Below, piece after piece: positions 21,321-30,977 of a DNA stretch of 64,000 nucleotides (position 1 is its first letter; every line of letters starts with the position of its first letter). Location: assembly GCA_018398585.1 (NCBI GenBank), contig JAGTTD010000012.1, forward strand, positions 16,997,036-17,061,035. Reading direction: 5' to 3'. A program made the position numbers and the translations under genes. The notes beneath the pieces are model-generated. The model had not been told where the DNA came from. It searched no databases and saw nothing but the letters and a program-made list of their open reading frames with translations. Source of the stretch: Simmondsia chinensis (taxonomy: Eukaryota > Streptophyta > Magnoliopsida > Caryophyllales > Simmondsiaceae).

Positions 21321-24300
21321 TTATTTACTAGTATACATTTTCATCTGTTTCTTTCTTCCATGCCTGTACAAGTATACGCAAGTATTCATCCGCAACTTCC
21401 CCATCTGCCCTTGCGTGCATTGGGAGATGCTGAGTCCATTTGTAAGCAAAAATTCAATAAACTTTAGCACAAATATGCCACAATCTGACCTGCAGTTCAT
21501 AATAATACAGATGACAAAATAAGAAATTACGCATCATTGTAAGTAATGACTATTTTCATCCCCTTAATAACCAAAAAAAATAAACATAGTAAAACAGCAA
21601 TGGAAGTAGATGTCATACCCCATCTGTTGTGGACATGAATCCCCGTCGTAAGTGATCATGAAAGGTTTGCCTCTGAGATGTATGAGGTCCTTTCTTAGGT
21701 CCCAAAAATTAACCATATCTAGAGCATATAGAAGCAATTTTGCAATTGGCTGCACATGTCCTAATCTTGATTCCTTGGATGCGGCGGAGTACAAAGAATC
21801 AATTACCTCTATCCGCCAATCTTTAAAATTGATGGCACCAAGGAGCCAATGTTGATTAGGTTGATTGATGGGCATGTGTATCCGATCCGCATTGTGGCAG
21901 CGGACCCCATATTTAACATCCCTAGCAAGAAACTTGGTGATCAACAAATCAAAATCGTCAAAAGCTGATTCGATGGGGATTTCTCTGTTTTGAGTGTGTT
22001 TCAATAGGGGTCCAAATAGAATAGAAACCAATGTATTTGCTCATGTTGCCCTCTGGTCGAAATGCTCTGGCCACTTATGTTTCTTCTGCATGATGTAGTG
22101 CAGAACGACATCCATTTCCTATAATATAAGACAAATTACTTCAAACACAACACACACCACTAATCACTTGGAACATAGCAACACAAAAACATAAGTCGAT
22201 TTACACCATTAAACCATATCGTACACGGTGTATAATTGATCATACACCACTAATTACTTGAAACATAACTATATAACTTGATTTTACACAATTCAAACTC
22301 ATCATACACTGTGTATGATAAGTCATACACCACTAATTACTTGAAACACACTTATACAAGTTGATTTTACACATTTAAAACCTATCATACACGGTGTATG
22401 ATAGATCATACACCACTTATTACTTGAAACATAACTATATAAGTTGATTTTGCACATTTAAAACGTATCATACACCGTGTATGATAAGTCAACACCACTA
22501 AATACTTGAAACATTACTATATAAGTTGATTTTACACAATTGAAACTTAACATACACAGTGTATGATAAGTCATACACCACTAATTACTTAAAACACACT
22601 TATACAAGTTGATTTTACACATTTAAAACCTATCATACATGGTGTATGATAGATCATATACCACTTATTACTTGAAACACACCTGTACAAGTTGATTGCA
22701 CACCCTTAACACCTATCATACACCGTGTATTATTCATCATACACCACTAATTAGTTGACACACCAACAAAAAATAATGGGATCCACTTACAGTAATCACA
22801 CGCCAAATGGATCATGACGGGGAACATACCTCATCCGTAAGCCAGGCGTCGTCGTTTTTCAACCGATACCAAAACTGACCCGTACGGGCAGTCAAAACAA
22901 AGAAATCCATTCGTTGATCCTCAGTTAACTCGAACGGAGTCTTCAAATTTCTGTAATATACAATAAGAAGTATGATATATAAGCATCCCATAAGAAAATT
23001 ACAATCTGGAAACATTTTCATACTGATAATAAAAAAGCATAGTGTAAAATCACACTTACTTCTTAACCTTTGTGTGGAAACTTTTGTAGAAATCTTCGAA
23101 CTCTTTTTTATCTTCCTTGGAGGGGGGTTGGAATGGATCGAAGAGCAGAACCACTTCCGGTCCAGGATGGGTCATTCTTGCCCATTTGCTCTTACCCTCT
23201 GCGGTCCAGTCTTCACCTTTGTACTTGGGATTTGGCTTGGGGTCCCTCCTCTCTTGCCCCAATCTCAAAACTGTCTCGGACAATGTCATCAAGTTTTCAA
23301 CGCCATCCACATGCGTTGACGATGGTTCCTTGTAGACATTTTTCTGGTCCCTGGTTGGCAGAGTAAATACCAAAGTCAATAAACCTCAACATGCATGAAA
23401 ACATACCAAATTGGGACAATAACAAGGATCCGTAGTGTCTTACCTAGTACGTGGAGGAGAAATAATAATTGCTTGCTCAATTGGGGATGGATGAGCAGAA
23501 GTAGATGGATAGATATGTGGGGATGTGGCATGCGGTGGACAGTCTGAGAGCTCCTTAATCATTGCCTCCTGAGCCTCAAACCGTTGTTCGTACATTTGCA
23601 TCTGAAGCTGCTGCTCTTCAAGTCTGCTTTCGAAGTCCATCCGCATGATTTGCATATCTTTCTCCATCGCTTTGAGTCTCTCCATAACCTGCAATATGTC
23701 CTTCAAATTGTCATAAACATGAATTTGAATAATATGGTACTTACAAGGATAAAAATACAATTAAATAAACACAAAACGAAATGTCAATACCGATTGATAC
23801 ACTAAATTGGTTGACGTAGTAGATGGTTCCTCCTGGGATGTCGGCAAGGTGTGTTGAGTTGCCAATGGTTCTGGATCATCACTTGGATCTGCTGGCATTG
23901 CCTCAACAGGAGATTAAACCCCCTCCTCACCATCCTCAGCAAAGGCAATGCCTTGTAGATTAGGCTGATTGGCTTTTGCACTCGTCAGTCTAATTGGTTC
24001 GGCATTCAATTGCTGATCAAAGGAAGATACATCATATGAACATTAGCAAAATTACAAATCATAATTCTAACCCAAAAGATATGAAACAACTAGCAGTAAA
24101 TTAGTAACAACATAATGTATTACTACCTGATCAAATACAGTTGAGAGTAGAAAGGTGTACAAAACCTTAACACATATCTTCCAGTTAAGGATCCGCCCAA
24201 GAGGCTGATTGCCAACCCTCACCACCCCAACCTTGGCAAGTTCTAGAAGGGTTTCCATGGCAAATATGGAAACCACATCATAGAATCCGTGGACGGAGTA

Positions 24301-25068
24301 GCTCCTTTCTAAACCATGTTGCATTTTTGCCACGAAATCCTTGAGCTTCCGCACCAAGAATTTCCAGCTCAAGGATCCCCAAGCAACACTGTTAAAAGAG
24401 TCCATGTCGTCCATGAGGGCCAGGATGTTCGGGTCAATGGCTGTTCTCTTGTGTTTGGCAAATAGTAGACCCTCAACCAAGTAGGCAACAACAAGCTTAA
24501 CCTGGTCCTTCATAATGGAGCAGGTTCTGCATGCTTTAAGCAGTTGTTGCCTACTCATCCTCCCCCTCATGCCGTACTTGGCAATCAGCCTGTTGGAACC
24601 ACCGCGTACATCTTCCACGTCGGCATATCTCAAGCCGGTTAGAATGCAAAATTCCCTCCTCCCGAGGTGCACTAACTTCCCACCAAATGAGAATGATAAC
24701 TCCTCGAGATTTGAGTTGGCCACCTGGTGGAGAAGGACAACGTGAATTAGACTATGCCAGAAGCCGACATTAGTCTCATGTAGCTCAAGCAGATGCCCGA
24801 CATTGTATTGTAAAACAAGGGTAAGCTGCAATGCAAAACACTTTTAGTTAATAAGGGATCATAAATGTTATAGTAAAAAGTCAACATAATTCATATGGAT
24901 ACTGTGTCAAACCTTGGCTTCGTCGTCCTTCAAGATTTCCCTAATCTCCGTCACAGCTTTGGTTGATACTCCCATCTGGTTAACTTGCAGGAATTTCCAG
25001 CAACTCCTTGGGAAAATGTAATCAACCTCCACTTCTGATCGGCTCTTCTTGCGTGTGTAAAATGCCAT
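21321..25068 (-). pseudogene. MULE-borne DUF1985-ULP1 cysteine protease gene
   Basis: Eight coding exons inferred from reading frame and GT/AG sites: 25068-24913, 24825-24127 (DUF1985; GKLVHLGRREFCILTGLR), 24012-23791, 23688-23444 (coiled coil), about 23350-23060, 22950-22830, 22118-21619 and 21489-21321. The C48 (ULP1/SENP) residues survive: His in NQHWLLG, Asp in VIDSL, Gln and Cys in QQMGSDCG formed across the last intron. ULP1 enzymes remove SUMO from proteins; why MULEs carry them is not known. Two nonsense codons, TAA 23914-23916 and TGA 22041-22043, interrupt it. A 5'-UTR intron (27321-25069) holds array E, and intron 6 holds array D. Boundaries are my reading and need transcript support. 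Confidence 0.82.
22190..22775 (-). repeat. palindromic ~83-bp tandem array D (inside ULP1 intron)
   Basis: About seven units in the orientation opposite to arrays A-C (CACCACTAATTACTTGAAAC, AAGTTGATTTTACAC, then the palindrome). They fill the predicted intron between exons 6 and 7, so relative to the gene the repeat is in sense orientation. Confidence 0.88.
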
Positions 25069-25084
25069 CTGAAATAAAAGAAAA

Positions 25085-26880
25085 ACATCACAAAACCAAA
25101 GATTAAACCCATGATACACCATTAAAACAAACCATGCAAGGTGTATGATTAAGCATACACCACTAATGACTTGAAACACACCCGGACAAGTTGATTTCAC
25201 ACCATTAAAACCTACCATTCACGGTGTATGATTGATCAAACACAGTTAATTGCAGTAAATAGTTGATTTTACACCATTAAAACCTATCATACATGGTGCA
25301 TGGTTAAACATACACCACTAATCGGTAGAAACACACATAAACTAGTTGGTTTTACACCATTAAAAGTAATCATACACCACAGTTTTACTTAACACAAACT
25401 AACATACAATGATTTTATATAATTAAAACCAATCATAGACAATGTATGGTTAAACATACACAACGAATCACAAGAAACACACATAAACAAGTTGATTTTA
25501 TACCATTTAAACCTATCATACACAGTGTATGATTGATCATACACCACTAATTACTTAACACACACAAACAAAAGTTGATTTTACACCATTAAAACCAATC
25601 ATACACCGTGTATGATTGATCATACACCACTAATTACTTAAAAAACATCTACACAAGTTAATTTTACACCAATCAAACATATCATACACAGTGTATGATT
25701 GATCATACACCACTAATTACTTAAAAAACGACTACCCAAGTTGATTTCACACCATTAAAACTAATCATATACTGTGTATGATTGATCATAAACCACTAAT
25801 TACTTAAAAAACGTCTACACAAGTTGATTTTACACCATTAAAACCAATCATACACCGTGTATGACTGATTATACACCATTAATTACTTAAACAAAAACAT
25901 CCATACAAGTTGATTTCACACCCTTAAATCCAATTATACACCGTGTATGATTGATCATACACCACTAAGACTTGAAAGATATTAAAACAAGTTGATTTTA
26001 CACCATTAAAGCCAATCATACACGTCGTATGATCAATCATACACCACTATTTACTTAACACACACAAACACAAGTTGGTAATACACCATTAAAACCAATC
26101 ATACACAGTGTATGATTGATCATAAACCACTAATTACTTAAAAAAACGTCTACCCCAGTTGGTTTTACACCATTAAAACCAATCATACACCTTATATGAC
26201 TGATCATACACCCCTAATTACTTAAAAAACATCTATACAAGTTGATTTCACAGCCTCAAATCCAATCATACACCGTGTACGATTGATCATACACTACTAA
26301 TGACTTAAAAGACATTAAAACAAGTTGATTTTACACCATTAAAACCAATCATACACGGTGTATGATTAATCATACGCCACTGTTTGCTTAACACACACGA
26401 ACACAAGTTGATTTTAAACCATTAAAACCAATCAAATACTGTGTATGATTGATCATAAACCACTAATTACTTAACAACGTCTACACAAGTTGATTTTACA
26501 CCATTAAAACCAATCATACACCGTGTATGATTGATTATACACCATTAATTACTTGAACAAAAACATCTATACAAGTTGATTTCACAGCCTTAAATCAAGT
26601 CATACACCGTGTATGATTAATCATACACCACTAATGACTTGAAAGACATTTAAACAAGTTGATTTTACAGCATTAAAACCAATCATACACTGTTTACTTA
26701 ACACACACAAACACAAGTTGGTAATACACCATTAAAACCAATCATACACCGCGTATGATTGATCATAAACCACTAATTACTTAAAAAACGTCTACCCAAG
26801 TTGGTTTTACACCATCAAAACCAATCATACACCTTGTATGGTTGATCATACACCACTAATTGCTTAAAAAATGATTGGCG
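25085..26880 (-). repeat. palindromic ~83-bp tandem array E (in ULP1 5'-UTR intron)
   Basis: More than twenty units in minus orientation. It mirrors array A across the element, with the same palindrome and spacer words in reverse complement (CACACAAGTTGATTTTACACC, ATTAAAACCAATCATACACC). A few units are truncated or lack one palindrome half. Confidence 0.9.
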
Positions 26881-27190
26881 TATGTAATATTGTATATATT
26901 GTTGTATATTCCTATTGATGTATTTTCAAATTGTGCAATGAAGATTGTGAATGAAGTGTTTTGAAGTTGGTCCCAATTGTGTGTTCTAAGTGTTTGATGT
27001 GTTTTTGGAGTGTGTTATGATGTGTGTCGACACACATTATTACAGAACAGGGATGCAGAGGTGTGTGTCGACAGACAAGGATTACTTGAAACTCACTTAT
27101 AAAGGTTGATTTACATCATTATACCACAAAACTTGAAAAAAAAAAAAATGCAGAAGTTGATTTTACACCAATAAAACACACTAACCCTTA
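26875..27190 (+). repeat. third copy of the MULE 3'-flank segment
   Basis: Direct repeat of 16640-16935 (TATTCCTATTGATGTATTTTC, AAGTTGGTCCCAATTG, GATGTGTGTCGACACACA, ATTACAGAACAGGGATGCAG). It lies within the predicted ULP1 5'-UTR intron, in opposite orientation to the copy after the ULP1 stop. Confidence 0.85.
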
Positions 27191-27599
27191 CTCACAAAGC
27201 CACTAACAGCAAAACCCTAAAGCCTAAATAAAACACTAACCAATACTATGCCCATGCAACACTCGAAATAAACGCATATTATACTTTTCCCTAAAAAATA
27301 ACTTCAAAAATCGGTGCTCACCTTCGGAAATGGTGATTAAACCCTAGATTGACAAAGAGAGCAAGGATGAAGTGAGCAAACACACGATATCACCGGACGA
27401 ATGCGTCTCGCAGATGAAGTTAGAGGAGAAAGAGGATGAACGGGTGAGAGAAAGAGGTGAGAGAGAATGAACGGGTGAAAGAAAGAGGAGAGAGAGTATG
27501 GCTTGCAAAACACGTTTGCTTTGGAGGAGAGAGAAGATGGGAAGGGGGAGGGGGTAAATTCAAATTTTTACAGCTGTATAAGTAAATGCGAGGAGAGAG
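27191..27599 (-). promoter_or_regulatory. ULP1-gene leader region
   Basis: Between the intron donor at 27321 and the right TIR, the minus strand is C/T-rich with repeated CTCTCTCTCC words, like the transposase leader at the other end. The region matches the left side only loosely. No coding sequence. Confidence 0.45.
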
Positions 27600-27773
27600 A
27601 AGGGGAGAAGGATGGGATGAGGGCTGCTATAAACATTAAATGAGGAGAGAGAAAGAGGACGGGTTGGGGGGGTGAAGTGGGAGGGCAGTTTTGTCCAAAA
27701 TGGTCTATTTAGGGTTATAGGGGTCTATAAAAGATTAAACGGGGGCTGGGGGGTCTAAATGGTACGATTTCCC
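27600..27773. repeat. right terminal inverted repeat of the MULE
   Basis: Reverse complement of the left end, finishing GTCTAAATGGTACGATTTCCC less one base, then the target duplication. See the left TIR for shared words. Confidence 0.85.
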
Positions 27774-27782
27774 AACAAATAA
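27774..27782. other. right copy of MULE target-site duplication
   Basis: AACAAATAA, identical to 10853-10861. Confidence 0.9.
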
Positions 27783-28424
27783 TATGAGGCTTTGACCGCC
27801 CCTCTGAATTTGACCGTCACCTTCTTCAGAACCCTTCTGTATTGTCCCATCCTCCACAACTACACCAAAATTTGCTCATTCAAAGCCTGGCTCGCCTTAC
27901 CTAGCTCACCGGTTCTAGCTCGTTGGTTCCAGCTCGTCGTTCCTAGCTTGCCGGTTCTAGCTCACCGTTCCTAGCTCGCCGTTCCCAACTCACCGATTAT
28001 AGCTCGCCGCTCCTAGCCCGCCGGTCATAGCTTGCCCGAAATCTGGCTCGCCTTGGTCTGTAGCTCGTCCTAACCCATTGTTCGCCGCGCTCCGGCGACC
28101 GCCGTGTTCCAGTGACCACCATTCTCACCTAACCTCACCCTACCTTCAACATCTATGATACTCCACCCACCACAAGAACATCATCGGGCTCGCCCTGGCT
28201 ACTGCCGGCCTTGGCCACCACCAGGTAAGTCATCACCATGACTCTTCTTATTTCGCCGACCTTGTGACGTTTCACCTGCCAGCATGGAAGTATGACCTTA
28301 GGCACTCAACATCGCTGGTGTCATTTCCCCTTTCACGCGACCATCACCGACATTCCAATGCTTTAATCGTCACGACACGTTGCCTGCAACCCATACCAGG
28401 CATCATTGCTGGTAGTTTTCTTCC
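27783..28424 (+). repeat. LARD interior with ~14-bp GCTCGCCG tandem repeat
   Basis: From about 27885 to 28050 there are some ten diverged units of the form TAGCTCGCCGTTCC. The rest is C-rich sequence without a supported gene. It resumes the LARD-like interior interrupted by the MULE. Confidence 0.6.
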
Positions 28425-29540
28425 TCTCTCCAATTCAATCGCAATTGTGTCAATTTTCATCACAATTTTTTTTTTAATTCAACCCTAAAAGGGTCAATTT
28501 TCGTTACAATCTTTGTTTAATTCAACCCCAATTTTCGTTACGATCTGTATTTAATACAATCCTAAAAGGTCAATTTTCGTTATGATCTTTGTTTAATTCA
28601 ACCCTAAAATGGTCAATTTTCATTACAATCTTTATTTAATTCAATCCTAAATGGTCAATTTTCATTACAATCTTTGTTTAATTCAACCCTAAAAGGTCAA
28701 TTTCTATTATAATCTTCGCTTAATTCAACCCTAAAAGGGCTCGATTTTTATTATAATCTTTGTTTAATTTAATCCTAAAGGGATCAATTTTCATTACAAT
28801 CTCCCTTCAATTTAACTCTAAAGGAGTCGATTTTTATTATAGTTTTCATTTAATTCATCCCTAAAAGGGTTGTTTTATGTTACGGCTTTGGTTTAATTTA
28901 ACCCTCGAAGGATCAATTTTCTATTACAATCTTAAGTTTAACCTAAACCTAAAGGGTTAATTCTCATTACAATCACTATTCCATCGGACCCTAACTTGGA
29001 TCAATTTTTACTACAACATTAATCTAATACAGCTCCAAAAGGATTAATTTTCGTCATAATATCAATTTAGCTCAACCTTGACTGAGCAAATTTTCATAGC
29101 AATTTCTATTCAATTTGACTTTATTGGGTTCGATTTATGTTATAACCTTAATTTTATTGGTTAATTTTCGTCAACTCTGACTGAACCCATACTTGTTACA
29201 ATCTTAATTTTCGTCAACTCTGATTGAACCCATACTTGCTACTATCTTAACTTTTGTCAGCACTAATTAAATAAATTCACATTACAATCCCAGTTTAATC
29301 CAGCTCTGGATGGACTAATTTTCCTTATAATCTCCACTCCCTTCAGCTATAAAAGATTAGTTTCGTTGCATTTCTTACTCATCTTAACTCTAAATGGGTT
29401 AACTTTTGTCAACCCTACTCCTATTCAATTCAACCCTTAGTGGATCAATTTTTGTTATGATTTTGATTTAGTTCAACTCGATTTAAATTAATTTTTACTA
29501 CAATCTTAACTCTAAATGGGTTAACTTTTGTCAGCACTAA
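28425..29540 (+). repeat. degenerate ~44-bp tandem array
   Basis: Units of about 44 bases such as TTTAATTCAACCCTAAAAGG followed by GTCAATTTTCGTTACAATC are repeated some 25 times, becoming more diverged to the right. The array continues after the LINE (30978 to about 31400), with stray units at 33300-33470, so the LINE was inserted into it. Confidence 0.8.
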
Positions 29541-29544
29541 TTTT

Positions 29545-30977
29545 CGTTGCATTTCATTGATTTGGAGAAGGCATATGATAGAGTGCCAAGAGAGGTACTA
29601 TGGAGGGTTTTGGGTAGGAGAGGCATCCCCATGCCATATATCCGGGCCATTCAAGATATGTACAAGGAGGCACATACTAATGTGCGCACAGGGGAAAGGG
29701 AGACAGACACTTTTCCTATTACAGTTGGGGTATACCAAGGTTCTGCCTTGAGTCCTTTTCTATTCATTCTAGTCATGGATGAGCTCACTAGACACATCCA
29801 AGGGGAGGTGCCTTGGTGTATGCTTTTTACAGATGACATAATTTTAGTGGGGGACTCCAGAGCAGACATAAATGAGAAGTTGGAATTGCGAAGAAGCACT
29901 TTGGAATCGAAGGGATTACGAATTAGCAGATCTAAGACTGAGTACTTAGAATTCAAATTTGGCCATTCCACCACGACTAGTACAAAGGATGTCAAGATAG
30001 AATCGGAGACCGTACCGAGGAAGGAGAGTTTCAGATACTTGGGCTCCATGATACAGCAGAACAGGGTGGTTGACAAGGATGTCAACAACAAGATTAATGT
30101 AGGCTGGCAGAAGTGGAGGATGGCCTCCGGGGTGCTTTGTGATAGAAAAGTCCCGCTAAAGCTAATGGGAAAATACTACAGGATGGTAGTGAGACCTGCT
30201 ATGTTGTATGGGGCAGAGTGCCCCCCAATGAAACTACATCAAACACAATGGATAAAGGTGGCAGAGATGAGGATGTTGCGCTGGATGTGTAGCCACACAA
30301 GGAAGGATAGGACCAGGAACGAGGTAATCGGAGGTAAATTAGGTGTAGCCTCGAACAATGATAAGTTGAGAGAGCACCGCTTGAGATGGTTTGGACATGT
30401 TAGCAGGAGACCAACCACAGCTCTAGTCAGGAGGTGTGAACAGCTACATACTACGCTAGGCAGAAGAGGGAGGGGCAGACCAAAGAAGAGTTGGCCGGAG
30501 ACGATCCGACACGACCTAAACCTAAGGGAGGAGATGGCCTTAGATAGAGCACGATGAAGGGCTAGCACAGGGGTAGTAGTGAGGCGAGTGACTGGTAATT
30601 TAAGATTTCTAGGCAGTCATAACCCGAGGTAGTGCACTTATTTGTTATTTAGTTGCTTCCCGATTTATTCGCCAATTATTGGCCATGTACTATTTGCTTT
30701 ACTATGTGCCTTGTAGTTGCCTTCTGTGGGGTATATTATATACTACTAGTTTAATGCGGTGTCCTAAGCTGATGCTTTGTGGCTTCCTTGGTCTCCAGGT
30801 TACAATGTTCTCATGACAACTCGATCTTCAGAATGGGGGTCCTCGAAAACAACCTCTCTTCCACCCGGAAGGGGGAAGGCTGTGTACATCCACTCCCCCC
30901 CTCCCTCCCCCGACCCTGCTTCATGCGGGAGCCCCTGTGGCACTGGGACTGTTGTTGTTGTTGTTGTTATACAATCT
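29545..30977 (+). mobile_element. 5'-truncated RTE-type LINE
   Basis: It starts inside the reverse transcriptase domain and ends in a (GTT)n tract at about 30958-30977, as plant RTE LINEs do. The 3' end before the tract (ACCTCTCTTCCACCCGG, GGCTGTGTACATCC, GGGAGCCCCTGTGGCACTGGG) resembles the tail of the 5S-headed SINEs in this window. Target duplications cannot be resolved because the surrounding array is itself repetitive. Confidence 0.85.
29547..30557 (+). pseudogene. RTE LINE reverse transcriptase, 5'-truncated
   Basis: An open stretch of 336 codons covering the C-terminal part of the LINE protein. Motifs: FIDLEKAYDRVPREVLW, then GVYQGSALSPFLF, then FTDDIILVG, where the two aspartates of the polymerase site are kept (RTE proteins usually read FADD). 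The C-terminal region has RYLGSMIQ, WFGHVSRR and GRGRPKKSW. The endonuclease and the N-terminal third of RT are missing, so it is a dead fragment. The terminal stop TGA falls where relatives usually have Trp, and may be a further lesion. Confidence 0.87.

Larger units (their letters stand above)
10862..27773. mobile_element. 16.9-kb Mutator-like element with transposase and ULP1-type gene
   Basis: The ends are inverted copies beginning GGGAAATCGTACCATTTAGA, flanked by an exact 9-bp duplication AACAAATAA. Inside are a MuDR-type transposase gene (plus strand, from the left), a DUF1985-ULP1 protease gene (minus strand, from the right), five arrays of an ~83-bp palindromic repeat, and a long inverted repeat of coding-like DNA. 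ULP1-carrying MULEs are known in plants (Kaonashi in Arabidopsis, CUMULE in melon). Both genes carry nonsense codons, so the element is probably not autonomous now. It sits inside the LARD-like retrotransposon. Confidence 0.93.

Noticed and set aside
11400..26880. Regularly spaced palindromic repeats resembling a CRISPR array
   Set aside because: The spacers are themselves repeated, the host is a plant, and the arrays lie inside a Mutator-like element. They are tandem satellites.
29547..30557. 336-codon open frame as a host reverse-transcriptase gene
   Set aside because: It starts within the RT domain and ends in an RTE-type 3' end with (GTT)n, so it is a truncated LINE.
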